A stretch of DNA of 64,000 nucleotides from Collinsella tanakaei YIT 12063 (GCF_000225705.1 NZ_JH126467.1:560153-624152); one strand, 5' to 3'. Positions 25,896-35,053 are shown, numbered from the stretch's first letter. Made by a program: numbers and translations. The notes: a model not told the origin generated them from the letters alone.

Positions 25896-27176
25896 TTAGA
25901 TGGTGTCGAGAGCCTGGGCGATGTCGGCGATAAGGTCCTCGGTCGACTCGATGCCGCAAGAGAGGCGCACCATGTCCGGGGTGATGCCGCAAGCGACGAG
26001 CTCTTCGTCGTTCATCTGGCGATGCGTCGCGTTTGCAGGGTGCAAACAGCAGGTGCGGGCATCGGCAACGTGCGTGGCGATCTGCGCCAGACGCAGGCTC
26101 TTCATAAACTGCTCGGCCGCGGCGCGACCCCCGTTGAAGCCAAAGCTGACCACGCCGCATCCGCCCTGGGGCAGATACTTCTGGGCGAGCTCGTGATAGG
26201 CGTCGCCCGGAAGACCCGGGTAGCGCACGAAGCTGATCTTGGGGTGCTGCTGCAAAAACTCCGCCACCGCCTGGCCGTTCTTGCAGTGCTGGGGCATGCG
26301 GACGTGCAGGGACTCCAGGCCCAGGTTGAGCAGGAAGGCGTTCTGGGGAGACTGGATGCAGCCAAAGTCGCGCATAAGCTGGGACGTCGCCTTGGTGATA
26401 AAGGCGCCCTCCAGGCCAAAGCGCTCGGTATAGACCACGCCGTGATAGCTCACGTCGGGCGTAGTGAGGCCCGGGAACTTATCGGCATGCGCATTCCAAT
26501 CGAACGTGCCGGCGTCCACGATCGCTCCGCCCACGGCGGCGCCATGGCCGTCCATGTACTTGGTGGTAGAGTGGGTCACGATGTTGGCGCCCCACTCGAT
26601 GGGGCGGCAGTTGACCGGCGTGGGGAACGTGTTGTCGACGATCAGCGGCACGCCGTGGGCATGCGCCGCGGCGGCGAAGCGCTCGATATCGAGGACGGCG
26701 AGCGCGGGGTTGGCGATGGTCTCGCCGAAAACTGCCTTGGTGTTGAGCCTGAACGCGGCTTCCAGCTCCTCGTCCGTGCAATCAGGGGCGACGAAGGTGC
26801 ACTCAAGGCCCATGCGGCGCATGGTATGGGCGAGCAGGTTATAGGTGCCGCCGTAGATAGCGGAGCTCGCCACCACGTGATCGCCGCAGCCGGCGATATT
26901 GAAGATGGCGAAGAAGTTCGCGGCCTGGCCGGAGCTGGTCAGCATGGCGGCGGTACCGCCCTCGAGCTCGCAGATCTTCGCGGCGACGGCGTCGTTGGTG
27001 GGGTTCTGCAAGCGAGTGTAGAAGTAGCCGGACTCCTCAAGGTCGAAGAGCTTTCCCATATGCTCGGACGTGTCGTACTTCCACGTGGTGGACTGGTAGA
27101 TGGGCACCTGGCGGGGCTCCGCGTCGCCGGGACGGTATCCACCCTGGACGCACGTGGTTCCGATATGTTCAGCCAT
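25896..27176 (-). CDS. O-acetylhomoserine (thiol)-lyase, MetY type
   Basis: This 426-residue PLP enzyme of the Cys/Met metabolism family has the PLP lysine Lys206 in HSTTKYMDGHG, the SSGQAANFFA phosphate-binding segment near 81-90 and the YTRLQNPTND start motif. The length and the GTTCVQGGYRPG opening favour the O-acetylhomoserine sulfhydrylase branch, which makes homocysteine from sulfide. Methionine gamma-lyase activity is a possible alternative. AAGGAG precedes the ATG at 27176. It is divergent from the C_GCAxxG_C_C gene, and no SAM riboswitch fits the 90-base gap. Confidence 0.87.
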   Translation of the reverse strand: MAEHIGTTCVQGGYRPGDAEPRQVPIYQSTTWKYDTSEHMGKLFDLEESGYFYTRLQNPTNDAVAAKICELEGGTAAMLTSSGQAANFFAIFNIAGCGDHVVASSAIYGGTYNLLAHTMRRMGLECTFVAPDCTDEELEAAFRLNTKAVFGETIANPALAVLDIERFAAAAHAHGVPLIVDNTFPTPVNCRPIEWGANIVTHSTTKYMDGHGAAVGGAIVDAGTFDWNAHADKFPGLTTPDVSYHGVVYTERFGLEGAFITKATSQLMRDFGCIQSPQNAFLLNLGLESLHVRMPQHCKNGQAVAEFLQQHPKISFVRYPGLPGDAYHELAQKYLPQGGCGVVSFGFNGGRAAAEQFMKSLRLAQIATHVADARTCCLHPANATHRQMNDEELVACGITPDMVRLSCGIESTEDLIADIAQALDTI

Positions 27177-27268
27177 AGTTCGCTCCTTCTTCAGACGCTT
27201 TCACATGCGCTCGATACGCGCACACGAGTAAAATGGTATACCCAACTCGATACGCAAAGGACTTCAAC

Positions 27269-27736
27269 ATGGCAATCAACAAGGATGAAATCTTCTTGAA
27301 CCGCTCCGAGATCAAGAAGGAGGCCGCACGCCTGCATGAAATGGGCTACAACTGCGCGCAATCGGTCGTCTGCGCGATGGCACCTGCCATCGACCTCGAT
27401 GCAGACGGCGCCTTTGTACTGGCGGAGGGCTTTGGCGCCGGCATGGGCGGCATGACCGAGACCTGCGGCGCCGTCTCCGGAGCCGTCATGGCCTTAAGCC
27501 AGGTGGAAAGCACCGGCCGCGACCAGATTGGCAGCAAGGTCAAGACCTACAAGCTTTCTCGCGAGCTGAGCGCCCGCTTTGCCAGCACCAATGGGTCCAC
27601 GGTGTGCCGCGAGCTCAAGGGAATCGGCTCTGACGCCGGAGCCCTGCGCAGCTGCCCGGGCTGCATCGATGACGCGATCGACCTCGCCGTTGATATTCTG
27701 GTCGAGCAGGGCGCGCACGAGGCCGGCGCGCGATAG
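27269..27736 (+). CDS. C_GCAxxG_C_C family protein
   Basis: The 155-residue protein has the cysteine pattern of this family: NCAQSV near residue 28, then ETCGAVSGAVMAL near 62-74, a Cys in the VCREL segment, and a terminal CPGC pair. Family members are redox-type proteins of uncertain role, common in anaerobes. The frame is open from 27233, but AAAGGA before the ATG at 27269 gives the natural start. It is transcribed divergently from metY, which suggests, without proof, a link to sulfur or redox metabolism. Confidence 0.85.
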   Translation: MAINKDEIFLNRSEIKKEAARLHEMGYNCAQSVVCAMAPAIDLDADGAFVLAEGFGAGMGGMTETCGAVSGAVMALSQVESTGRDQIGSKVKTYKLSRELSARFASTNGSTVCRELKGIGSDAGALRSCPGCIDDAIDLAVDILVEQGAHEAGAR

Positions 27737-27811
27737 CGCCCATCTCCCCCGTGCCCTTTAGTCCCGTGCTTTTTGGAATGCGCTCCTTTGGGGACCGCAA
27801 ACCCCTAGGAC

Positions 27812-28447
27812 CTAAAACTCGGCGAAGCGCTCCTCGCCAACACTCACGTCTTCGCGACCGCCCATAAGCTCGGTGAGCGCTGCCAAAAAAGCAGCCTGCT
27901 CCCCCGCTTTGAACACCAGGTGCAGCAACACGGTATCCGTGAAATCGGTGCCCGCGATCTTGCAGCCAGAACCCGCTGCCAGATGCTGCACCTGGTCGTA
28001 GAGCGGATACGGCACGCGAACGTCCACGGAGACCACGCTGGTCATCTCCACCAGCTGCCCCGCCGAGCGCGCCGCGGCGATCGCCTCCTGCGCTGCGGCG
28101 GTGTACGCCCTCACCAGGCCGCCCGGCCCCAGAAGCGTTCCGCCAAAATAGCGTGTGGTGACGCAGCAGACGTTTTTAAGGCCGGCCCCGCGCAGCACCT
28201 CCAGCGTGGGCATGCCGCTGGTGCGCTGGGGCTCCCCGTCGTCGCTTTGGCGCTCGCGCCCGTCTAGCAAGATCCACGCCGACACGTTGTGGCGGGCATC
28301 GTAGTGACGGGCCCTCACCGTGGCGATATGGGCGTTGGCCTCGTCCTCGCTCTCAACGTGAACCAGCTGCGCGATAAAGCGGCTCTTGCGGTCGACGAAC
28401 TCGCCAGTCGCCTCGACACCCTCCCTCATGGTGATGTAATCGTCCAC
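27812..28447 (-). CDS. YigZ/IMPACT-family protein (UPF0029)
   Basis: This 211-residue protein has the N-terminal Impact domain with KSRFIAQL, the DDGEPQRTSGMP segment and the VTRYFGGTLLGPGGLVRAY signature, then a C-terminal DUF1949-type ferredoxin fold. Eukaryotic IMPACT modulates translation control; the bacterial role is not established. The frame is open to 28513; I chose the GTG at 28447, which follows AAGGGGGA at short spacing. An ATG at 28429 is the alternative. It lies tail to tail with the C_GCAxxG_C_C gene, and no clear terminator separates them. Confidence 0.85.
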   Translation of the reverse strand: MDDYITMREGVEATGEFVDRKSRFIAQLVHVESEDEANAHIATVRARHYDARHNVSAWILLDGRERQSDDGEPQRTSGMPTLEVLRGAGLKNVCCVTTRYFGGTLLGPGGLVRAYTAAAQEAIAAARSAGQLVEMTSVVSVDVRVPYPLYDQVQHLAAGSGCKIAGTDFTDTVLLHLVFKAGEQAAFLAALTELMGGREDVSVGEERFAEF

Positions 28448-28574
28448 AACTCCCCCTTTTTTCGGCGCCGCCGGCAACAAGCGCGGCCATCGAAATCCAT
28501 GTCTTTCAGACACCCATTATATATGTGGAGCGTTCGATGATACGCACGGGCAAGCGCGGCGGCGCGCGGGGCGT

Positions 28575-28582
28575 GCTACAAT
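28575..28582 (+). promoter_or_regulatory. Extended -10 promoter element of rnpB
   Basis: TG-C-TACAAT (28574-28582) forms an extended -10 box whose transcript would start about where the RNase P RNA begins (28591). No good -35 box is seen, which fits an extended -10 promoter. Confidence 0.55.
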
Positions 28583-28590
28583 ACTCCATC

Positions 28591-28949
28591 GCAAAGCGGG
28601 CCAGGCGATCGCGCGTGCGGCATGTTCGCATGTGAGGAAAGTCCGGGCTCCACAGGGCAGGATGCTGGCTAACGGCCAGGCGGGGCGACCCGACGGAAAG
28701 TGCCGCAGAAAAGAAGACTCCCGCTGCCCGCTATATGCGGGTGAGAGAAAAGCTGAAACGGTGGTGTAAGAGACCACCAGCGTCGTGGCAACATGGCGGC
28801 TTGGTAAACCCCATCCGGAGCAAGCGCAAATAGGAGCGCCATGGACCGGCCCGGTCCGCGTTCGGGTAGCGTGCGTGGAACTGCACGGTGACGTGCAGAC
28901 AAGATAAATGATCGCCCACGACAGAACCCGGCTTATCGGCCCGCTTTGC
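28591..28949 (+). ncRNA. rnpB: RNase P RNA, bacterial class A
   Basis: This is the catalytic RNA that matures tRNA 5' ends. The ends pair as P1 (GCAAAGCGGGCC at 28591-28602 with 28938-28949). The conserved core GAGGAAAGTCCGGGCTCC occurs near 28632, followed by ACAGGGCAGGATGCTGGCTAACGG-type sequence, the GAAAGTGCCGCAGAAA segment, and CAGAACCCGGCTTATCGGCC near the 3' end. The length of about 359 bases is usual for class A RNAs of high-GC bacteria. A short T-run (28951-28954) follows P1 and may end the transcript. Confidence 0.97.
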
Positions 28950-29178
28950 CTTTTCACCACCAACTATCCCAACGAGATACAGACAGCCGTCTACCAAGCG
29001 CGCGTAGCCTCATGGGCCGTTAGATGGGATTACCCAAACCACTTGGTGCTCGATGATTTAAAATCCCTTACGGAGTCCTTACAAACGATAACCGTATTAA
29101 GACCTCGTTAATATTGTGTAAGGTGTTATCCTATTATGTGCTTTGTAGGGTGCGGAGGGACATCCGCACGATAGGAAC

Positions 29179-30237
29179 GTGGTTTCAGTGGACGTATCAT
29201 TCTCCTATTTCATCTCGCAAGTCTTTTCCAATCCAATACTTGCAATGACGGTCGCCCTCACGCTGGGCGTAATCTTTGTCAACGGCTGGACGGACGCGCC
29301 CAACGCGATTGCAACCTGCGTGACCACGCGTTGCCTGCCGCCCAAGGCCGCGATCATCATGAGCGCCATCTTTAACTTCCTGGGCGTCTTCATCATGACC
29401 CACATCAACGCCAGCGTCGCTTCCACCATCTCCAACATGGTCGATTTTGGAGCTAACACGCAGATCGCGCTTATCGCGCTATGCGCGGCCCTGTTCTCGA
29501 TCGTCGTCTACTCGGTGGGCGCCAGCATCTTCGGTATCCCCACCAGCGAGAGCCACAGCCTCATCGCGGGCCTTACCGGCGCGGCGATCGCCCTGGGAGG
29601 CGCGGACGGCGTCAACATGAACGAGTGGGTCAAGGTCCTCTACGGTCTGGTCCTCTCGCTTGGCTTGGGCTTCGCCGCGGGCTGGGGCGTTTGCAAGGTC
29701 GTAACGCTGCTCTTCGCGAACACGGACCGCCGCAAATCGAACACCTTCTTCCGCTGGGCGCAGATCGCCGGCGCCGCGGGCATGAGCTTTATGCACGGCG
29801 CGCAGGACGGCCAGAAGTTCATCGGCGTGCTGTTCCTGGGCGTCGCCTTCTGCAACGGACAGGCCTCCGTCGAGAACATGGTCATCCCCGTATGGCTCAT
29901 GTTGCTGTGCTCGATCGTCATGGGCGTGGGCACCTCCGTGGGCGGAGAGAAGATCATCAAGTCCGTGGGCATGGACATGGTGAAACTCGAGAAATACCAG
30001 GGCTTCTCCGCGGACCTCTCAAGCTCGCTGTGTCTGCTGCTAGCCACCCTCACCGGCATCCCGGTTTCCACCACCCACGTCAAGACCACCGCCATCATGG
30101 GCGTCGGCGCGGTCAAGCGCCTCTCGGCCATCAACTTTGGCGTTGTCAAAGATATGCTGCTCACCTGGGTCTTCACCTTCCCCGGCTGCGGCCTCATCAG
30201 CTTCCTCATGGCAAAGCTCTTCTTGCTCTTCATCTAA
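29179..30237 (+). CDS. Inorganic phosphate transporter, Pit family
   Basis: The 352-residue membrane protein has about ten helices and the duplicated Pit signature: NGWTDAPNAIATCVTTR near residue 34 and GIPVSTTHVKTTAIMGVG near 292, plus the GIPTSESHSLIAGLTGA loop. Such carriers import phosphate with protons or sodium at low affinity. The start is a GTG at 29179 after AGGAAC; a second GTG lies three codons on. The DUF47 partner follows 72 bases later. A possible promoter is TTAATA (29108-29113) with TATTAT (29132-29137). Confidence 0.93.
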   Translation: MVSVDVSFSYFISQVFSNPILAMTVALTLGVIFVNGWTDAPNAIATCVTTRCLPPKAAIIMSAIFNFLGVFIMTHINASVASTISNMVDFGANTQIALIALCAALFSIVVYSVGASIFGIPTSESHSLIAGLTGAAIALGGADGVNMNEWVKVLYGLVLSLGLGFAAGWGVCKVVTLLFANTDRRKSNTFFRWAQIAGAAGMSFMHGAQDGQKFIGVLFLGVAFCNGQASVENMVIPVWLMLLCSIVMGVGTSVGGEKIIKSVGMDMVKLEKYQGFSADLSSSLCLLLATLTGIPVSTTHVKTTAIMGVGAVKRLSAINFGVVKDMLLTWVFTFPGCGLISFLMAKLFLLFI

Positions 30238-30309
30238 GCGAATCAATATAGACGAAACGCCCGCACGGGCGATGTAGAACCCCAATCAAGCGGTACAAAA
30301 GGAGCCATC

Positions 30310-30933
30310 ATGGCAAAAAAGAACGACGCATTCTATTACGACAGCTTCGCAAAGGCGGCAGAGCTCGCCTGCAAGGCGGCAGAGAAGTTGGACGATGTCA
30401 TGCGTCACTTCGACCCCGCCAAGATCGAGGACGCCGTCGCCGAGATGCACGAGATCGAGCAGAGCGCCGACGAAATTGTCCACGAGGTCAACGACGCGCT
30501 GATTAGCGCATTCATCACACCCATCGAGCGCGAGGATATCTCGACGCTCGCCAACGCGCTCGACGTTGTCACCGATCGCATCGAGGGCGTGCTCCATCGC
30601 ATCTACTTCACCAACATCCAAGAAATGCGACCGGACGCGCTCATGATGTCCGCCAAGGTCATGCGTGCCTGCGAGCAGATGCATGATCTGGTTCTCGAGC
30701 TCCCCCAGTTCAAGCGCTCCAAGAGCCTGCGCGAGCACGTCATCACCGTCAACACCATCGAGAGCGAATGCGACGACCTGTTTATCAACGCCATGCGCAC
30801 GCTGCACACCACCGACCTCGACCCTCTGGCCGTCATCTCCTGGCGCGACGTCTACATGTTCCTTGAGTTCGCTGCAGATTCCTGCGAGTTCGTCGCCGAC
30901 ACGGTCGAGTCCATCGTCATGAAGAACAGCTAG
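30310..30933 (+). CDS. DUF47 (PhoU-like) partner of the Pit transporter
   Basis: The 207-residue, wholly helical protein belongs to the DUF47/TIGR00153 family, distant relatives of PhoU, which are nearly always encoded beside a Pit carrier and are thought to regulate it. Acidic helices with metal-binding ExxxD patterns (AEMHEIEQSADEIVHEVND, then ERED) fit the PhoU-type metal cluster. AAAAGGAG precedes the ATG at 30310. It ends at a terminator and forms a two-gene unit with the Pit gene. Confidence 0.92.
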   Translation: MAKKNDAFYYDSFAKAAELACKAAEKLDDVMRHFDPAKIEDAVAEMHEIEQSADEIVHEVNDALISAFITPIEREDISTLANALDVVTDRIEGVLHRIYFTNIQEMRPDALMMSAKVMRACEQMHDLVLELPQFKRSKSLREHVITVNTIESECDDLFINAMRTLHTTDLDPLAVISWRDVYMFLEFAADSCEFVADTVESIVMKNS

Positions 30934-30978
30934 GATCCGCTGAAACGTCAGCTCGTCCTTCAGGCAATGATCTTCTAC

Positions 30979-31002
30979 GGCTCCGCCAAGCGGGGCCTTT
31001 TT
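30979..31002 (+). terminator. Terminator of the Pit-DUF47 unit
   Basis: An 8-bp stem GGCTCCGC/GCGGGGCC (30979-30986 with 30990-30997, one G-U pair) is followed by TTTTT. Confidence 0.85.
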
Positions 31003-31137
31003 CTTAGCTATCGCCGAAAGTCGCATCACAAGAATCCCGGCGCACGCCGCATATGCCAACGCGCTTGCGTACAATAGAGCGCGTTGAGACTCGTTTGATT
31101 CGGATCCAGATGGTCATCCGCTACGAAAGGAGGGCCC

Positions 31138-31674
31138 ATGGCCTTTTCCAACCTTACCCTTACTCGTTATTCTTGCCGCGACTACCAGAACCGCCCCGTC
31201 GAGGACGAGAAGATCGCGCAGATTATCGAGGCCGGCCGCCTGGCGCCCTCAGCCTGCAACAACCACCCCACTCGCGTGATTGTCTGCGACACCCCTGCCC
31301 TTAAAGGGAAAGCCGCCAAGGCGGCACACCATTTTGCCAAGGACGGAAGCGTCTTTGGAGCGCCGCTGGTCCTTTTGGTATGCGCTAAAGAGCAGGTTGC
31401 CTGGACGCGCAAGTACGACTCCATGAATGCCGCGCAGATCGACTCTGCCATAGTTACCGACCAGATGATGATGCAGGCGGTCGACTTGGGGCTGCAGACC
31501 TGCTGGGTGTGCCATTTTGACCCCCGTATCGCCATCGATGAATTCGACTTGCCTCAAGACGCCTACCCCATCCACATGCTTACCGTGGGCTATGCGGCAG
31601 ACGCGATCGCAGAACCCGAAAAGCGGGCAGAGCGCACCATCGCAAAAGAAGACTTCCTTAACGTTCGCGCCTAG
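31138..31674 (+). CDS. Nitroreductase-family flavoprotein
   Basis: The 178-residue protein has the FMN-binding nitroreductase fold, opening with TRYSCRDYQNRPVEDEKIAQIIEAGRLAPSA-type sequence, where the Arg and Ser contact the flavin phosphate. The middle DQMMMQAVDLGLQTCW helix is also typical. It may reduce nitro compounds, quinones or flavins with NAD(P)H, and the real substrate is unknown. AAAGGAGG supports the ATG. A DUF1097 gene follows after 26 bases and is probably cotranscribed. Confidence 0.9.
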   Translation: MAFSNLTLTRYSCRDYQNRPVEDEKIAQIIEAGRLAPSACNNHPTRVIVCDTPALKGKAAKAAHHFAKDGSVFGAPLVLLVCAKEQVAWTRKYDSMNAAQIDSAIVTDQMMMQAVDLGLQTCWVCHFDPRIAIDEFDLPQDAYPIHMLTVGYAADAIAEPEKRAERTIAKEDFLNVRA

Positions 31675-31700
31675 CGCCCTTATCACCTGGAAGGATAAGC

Positions 31701-32162
31701 ATGTTCAAAGCAAGCAACGTACTTCCCGCCTTTGCAACCGCCCTGCTCTGCACCGTCTGGATGATCCTGGCGCCCATGGCGGGCATTCCGGGTTGGTCGG
31801 GCTTTGCAGGATGCACCGCGTACTTCGCAGCGCCCGGCAAAGGCACTAAGAGCCTGCCTGCGACCTTTGCCTGCGTAGCAAGCGGTATCGCCTACGCCTT
31901 GCTCTCGCTCAATCTGGGAGCGCTTATAGGCGGTCAGGCATTCGGCCTCTTCATGACCTTCGCCACCACGTTTCTCATGTGCTTTGCAGGCGGAAGCAAA
32001 CTGCTCTCCTTTGTGCCCGGCGCGTTCATGGGCTCGTTTTCCACCTTTGCAGCAGGCGGCGACATGTATGCCGTAGGCGGGATACTGCTAGGAGTGCTGC
32101 TAGGCCTTGCGTGCGATACCTTGGGAAAGGCGTTGGTCAGCGCCAGCGCAAGCAGAAGCTAA
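31701..32162 (+). CDS. DUF1097 membrane protein
   Basis: The 153-residue protein has about five membrane helices with small-residue-rich loops (GIPGWSGFAGCTAYFAAPGKG, LIGGQAFGLFMTF, PGAFMGSFSTFAAGG). It resembles the DUF1097 family, to which the E. coli inner-membrane protein YcdZ belongs; no function is established. It follows the nitroreductase gene by 26 bases on the same strand. Confidence 0.8.
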   Translation: MFKASNVLPAFATALLCTVWMILAPMAGIPGWSGFAGCTAYFAAPGKGTKSLPATFACVASGIAYALLSLNLGALIGGQAFGLFMTFATTFLMCFAGGSKLLSFVPGAFMGSFSTFAAGGDMYAVGGILLGVLLGLACDTLGKALVSASASRS

Positions 32163-32252
32163 GCGAATCCGTTCTAGAGCGCGGACAAAGCATCGCTGCC
32201 GCACCCGCCACTCATCCGCTACTCGTGCGCCACTCGTCCAAAAACAAAAACC

Positions 32253-32288
32253 TAGAAAAAAGAAGGCCTCGCACATGCGGGGCCTTCT
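32253..32288 (-). terminator. Terminator of the sepF-yggT-divIVA operon
   Basis: Read leftwards, an 8-bp stem (32281-32288 with 32261-32268, with an inner GC stem) is followed by TTTTTTCTAGG. It lies about 30 bases past the divIVA stop. It may also stop rightward transcripts from the DUF1097 gene. Confidence 0.85.
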
Positions 32289-32317
32289 TGGCAATAGCGA
32301 TAACTATGAAATGAAGA

Positions 32318-32974
32318 CTAGTCCAGATCGTCAGCGCCAAAGTTGTCCAGCGGAGCAAACGGGTCAGCCACAGGCATGGGCTGAGGGACAACCGGAGCGA
32401 CGGGTTCCACGGGAACAGCGGAAGCAGCGGAGCCGGTGGGCGTGCTCATGAGCAGGTCGGACGGGAAGGAATTCTGAGCCTCGTCCATAAAGTGCTGGAT
32501 GAGCTTGAGGTACTCGTTCTTGAAGTCCTCGCGGGAAGCCTTGAGACGGTCGATCTCCTCGATCTCGCTCTGCTTCTCTGCGAGAGCCTGACGGATGACC
32601 TCGCGGGCCTTGGCATCGGCCTCGTTGCGAATGCGCTCGGCGTTCTCCTGAGCCTCGGCAACGATGGCATCAGAGGTCTGCTGCGCAGCGATAAGGGCCG
32701 CGGAGATCTGGCGCTCAGAAGCGGTGTAATCAGGCGCGGGAGCGGGTGCGGGAGCCGGCGCGGGAGCAGCCTGGGCCTGAGCGAGCTGCGCCTGGGCCTC
32801 GGCGAGCTGCTGCTCAGAAGCGGTCAGGCGATTCTTGAGATCCACGATCTTGTTGAGCATAGCGTCAACCTCAGAGGAAATCTTCTCAAGGAAGACGTCG
32901 ACCTCGGCGGGATCATAGCCGCGCTTGGCCTCAGAAAAAGTCTGGGCCTGAATATCTGCAGGGGTGATAGCCAT
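32318..32974 (-). CDS. divIVA: DivIVA/Wag31-type cell pole protein
   Basis: DivIVA proteins bind curved membrane at septa and poles and guide growth machinery. The 218-residue protein opens with the lipid-binding domain (ITPADIQAQTFSEAKRGYDPAEVDVFLEKI) and continues as a long coiled coil of about 100 residues broken by an Ala-Pro-rich linker (near 68-85). The tail is acidic and proline-rich. AAAGGA precedes the ATG at 32974. It is the last gene of yggS-sepF-yggT-divIVA, the standard Gram-positive arrangement. Confidence 0.93.
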   Translation of the reverse strand: MAITPADIQAQTFSEAKRGYDPAEVDVFLEKISSEVDAMLNKIVDLKNRLTASEQQLAEAQAQLAQAQAAPAPAPAPAPAPDYTASERQISAALIAAQQTSDAIVAEAQENAERIRNEADAKAREVIRQALAEKQSEIEEIDRLKASREDFKNEYLKLIQHFMDEAQNSFPSDLLMSTPTGSAASAVPVEPVAPVVPQPMPVADPFAPLDNFGADDLD

Positions 32975-33030
32975 CGAAAAATCCTTTCCGTGCCGTTAAT
33001 GCCGCAACTTACTGCCGCGACCATGCATTC

Positions 33031-33309
33031 CTACAAGATTATACCTATCAAATACACCAAAAGACGCTCGATGAAGGTTAACGCAAGAACAGCAATAACA
33101 GGTGAGAAGTCTATACCCCCCATGGGAGGCATGATCCTCCTAAAGAAATTAAGGTACGGGCCTACAATGCCATCGAGCACCGCGCCAATGTCCGCCAGCA
33201 ATCCGTTGGGGTTCATGGGAATCCATGTCAGCAGGCAATAGACGATGATCAGGATGTTGTAGAAATTGATAAGCGAATCAATAATCTGAACTAGGGTGTA
33301 CGGGGTCAC
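33031..33309 (-). CDS. YggT-family membrane protein
   Basis: This 92-residue protein has two membrane helices and the LLTWIPMNPNGLLADIGAVLDGIVGPYLNFFRRIMPPMGGIDFSP signature region of the YggT family, found between sepF and divIVA in many Gram-positives and implicated in envelope and division functions. The start is a GTG at 33309 preceded by AGGAGAG. The gap to sepF is only seven bases. Confidence 0.9.
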   Translation of the reverse strand: MTPYTLVQIIDSLINFYNILIIVYCLLTWIPMNPNGLLADIGAVLDGIVGPYLNFFRRIMPPMGGIDFSPVIAVLALTFIERLLVYLIGIIL

Positions 33310-33316
33310 AGCTCTC

Positions 33317-34072
33317 CTACTTGGTCTTTATATAGCCCTCGGCGCGAAGCTTGGCCAGATCGGATTCCTTGACCTCGCAGCCCTCGGGCAACACGATGAA
33401 GACGCGGTCGGCGACTTCCTTGACAGACGCGCCAAGGCCGCAAGCGAAGCCATAGCTAAAATCAAGCACGCGCTTTGCAACCTCGGTGCGAACGCCGGCG
33501 AAAACCAGGGCGACGGGCTGACGGGTGCGCACGCGGCGAACGACCGTCTCGATGTCGTCATAGCTCTCCGGACGAAGAATGTATGCGGGAAGCTGAGGGG
33601 TACCGTTCACAACGGCGCTGCGATGAGCCGCGGCGTCAGCTGCCGTGGAGCTGGAAGCAGGGCTTGCCGGCGAGGGGACGGAGCGAAGGGTCTCGGCATA
33701 GCTCGACGGGGTGTCATAAGCGCCGGGACGATACGCATCGTGCGAGCGCGTGGGCGGGTTGAACGTGGTCGCATGGCGATCGGCATCGCCTACCAACTGG
33801 CCGCTACGGGTGTAGACCGCTACGGACTCCGCCTCGCCGCGACGGGTCTGGCCAAGCATGCCGTTGCCGCTGTCCTGTTCGCCATACGAGCCGTAGCCCT
33901 GGTCGTTTCCGCCATAGCCTGCGGACGAGTAATCATCGCCGTAGCCGGCATCCGCACCGCCATCGTCATAGTAATCGTCATAGCCGTCGCCCTGTGCATA
34001 GGAATCGCGGCCATAGCCACCCTGTTCCTGCCCAAAGGGGAGCTTGCTCTTGAGTTCACCTAGGAAGCCCAC
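33317..34072 (-). CDS. sepF: Cell division protein SepF
   Basis: SepF tethers FtsZ to the membrane and assists septum assembly, and replaces FtsA in actinobacteria. The 251-residue protein begins with a short membrane-binding segment (MGFLGELKSKLPF). A long Gly/Tyr/Asp-rich disordered linker (about 15-120) follows, then the SepF core at the C-terminus (about 165-251) with VVRRVRTRQPVALVFAG and the DFSYGFACG segment. The start is a GTG at 34072 behind AGGAAAC. No ftsA is found in the dcw cluster here, which fits use of SepF. Confidence 0.93.
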   Translation of the reverse strand: MGFLGELKSKLPFGQEQGGYGRDSYAQGDGYDDYYDDGGADAGYGDDYSSAGYGGNDQGYGSYGEQDSGNGMLGQTRRGEAESVAVYTRSGQLVGDADRHATTFNPPTRSHDAYRPGAYDTPSSYAETLRSVPSPASPASSSTAADAAAHRSAVVNGTPQLPAYILRPESYDDIETVVRRVRTRQPVALVFAGVRTEVAKRVLDFSYGFACGLGASVKEVADRVFIVLPEGCEVKESDLAKLRAEGYIKTK

Positions 34073-34144
34073 GTTTCCTACCTCTCTGCCCGTCGTGCGG
34101 TTAGTGTGTGAATGGTGCAGGTCAAGCCAACACGCCTGACCAGC

Positions 34145-34897
34145 CTATTCTACTGCAAAGGCGGGGTCAAACACCACCCTGCCAAGGCGAACGATGGTAG
34201 AACCCTCCTCGAGCGCGATCTCGAAGTCCTCGCTCATTCCACAGGAGAGCTCGTCCAAAGAAAGATCGGGGTACTCGACGGAAAGTTCGTCCCTCAACTC
34301 GCGCAATCCCGCAAACGTCGCGCGAGCCATTTTCTTATCCCCTCGCGGCGCCATGGTCATAAGTCCGCAAACGCGAATTCCATAAAGTGTCTGCAGGTGC
34401 GGTATGGCCTGGCGAACCTCGTCGACCGAAAAGCCCGACTTGGTCTCCTCGCCGCTCACGTTCACCTCAAGCAAAACCGGCTGCGCGGCGTCAAGCAGGC
34501 CATCCTCGATGCGACGGGAAGCGCGGCTTGCAACGGCTTCTGCCAGGTGCAGCGAACTGATGGAATGGATAAGGTCCGCACGTCCCAAAACCGCGTTGAT
34601 CTTATTGGTCTGCAAGTTGCCGATCATGTCGAAGCGCACGTCCGGTATACCCGCGCCGGCAGCGCGCATCTGCTCCAGGCCGTCGATCTTACGGGCGAGC
34701 TCCTGCGGGCGGTTCTCACCAAAAGCTCGGTAGCCGGCGGCAATGGCGGCCTGGACGTATTCCACATCCACCGTTTTGGACACGGCGATAAGCTCAACGT
34801 CCGCAAGCGTGCGACCGCTTTTGCTCAAAGCCGTATCCATGCGGAAGAGAATCTCCTCGCGACGGCGCCTCAATTGATCCTGCAAGCTGATGTCCAT
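34145..34897 (-). CDS. YggS-family PLP homeostasis protein
   Basis: This 250-residue, single-domain PLP-binding barrel shows the PLP lysine in LIAVSKTVDVEYV, the GENRPQEL segment, and the C-terminal SCGMSEDFEIALEEGSTIVRLG block of the YggS/PROSC family, which buffers free PLP. The frame is open to 34930, but the family start corresponds to the ATG at 34897 after GAAGGTGG. It is the first gene of the sepF operon, a conserved position. Confidence 0.93.
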   Translation of the reverse strand: MDISLQDQLRRRREEILFRMDTALSKSGRTLADVELIAVSKTVDVEYVQAAIAAGYRAFGENRPQELARKIDGLEQMRAAGAGIPDVRFDMIGNLQTNKINAVLGRADLIHSISSLHLAEAVASRASRRIEDGLLDAAQPVLLEVNVSGEETKSGFSVDEVRQAIPHLQTLYGIRVCGLMTMAPRGDKKMARATFAGLRELRDELSVEYPDLSLDELSCGMSEDFEIALEEGSTIVRLGRVVFDPAFAVE

Positions 34898-34986
34898 ACG
34901 ACCACCTTCGCCAAATAACCATGTGAGCACATACTAGCGCACCTTTGAGGCGGCACCCCCGCGCAACGCATCTCGTAACACGGTAT

Positions 34987-35027
34987 GCGCAAAACAAAGG
35001 CGCTTCGGGAACGTGCCCAAAGCGCCT
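34987..35027 (-). terminator. Terminator of the pst-phoU operon
   Basis: Read leftwards, an 8-bp stem AGGCGCTT/AAGCGCCT (35020-35027 with 34998-35005) is followed by TGTTTT. It lies about 27 bases past the phoU stop. Confidence 0.85.
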
Positions 35028-35053
35028 AGCGCAATCTATAAGGAAGAAAACCG

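Noticed and set aside
27177-27268. Possible SAM riboswitch before metY
   Set aside because: The divergent gap is about 90 bases and lacks the SAM-I core and a terminator.
28517-28963. Leftward frame of about 148 residues over rnpB
   Set aside because: It lies on the opposite strand of RNase P RNA, whose conserved core and P1 pairing are clear.
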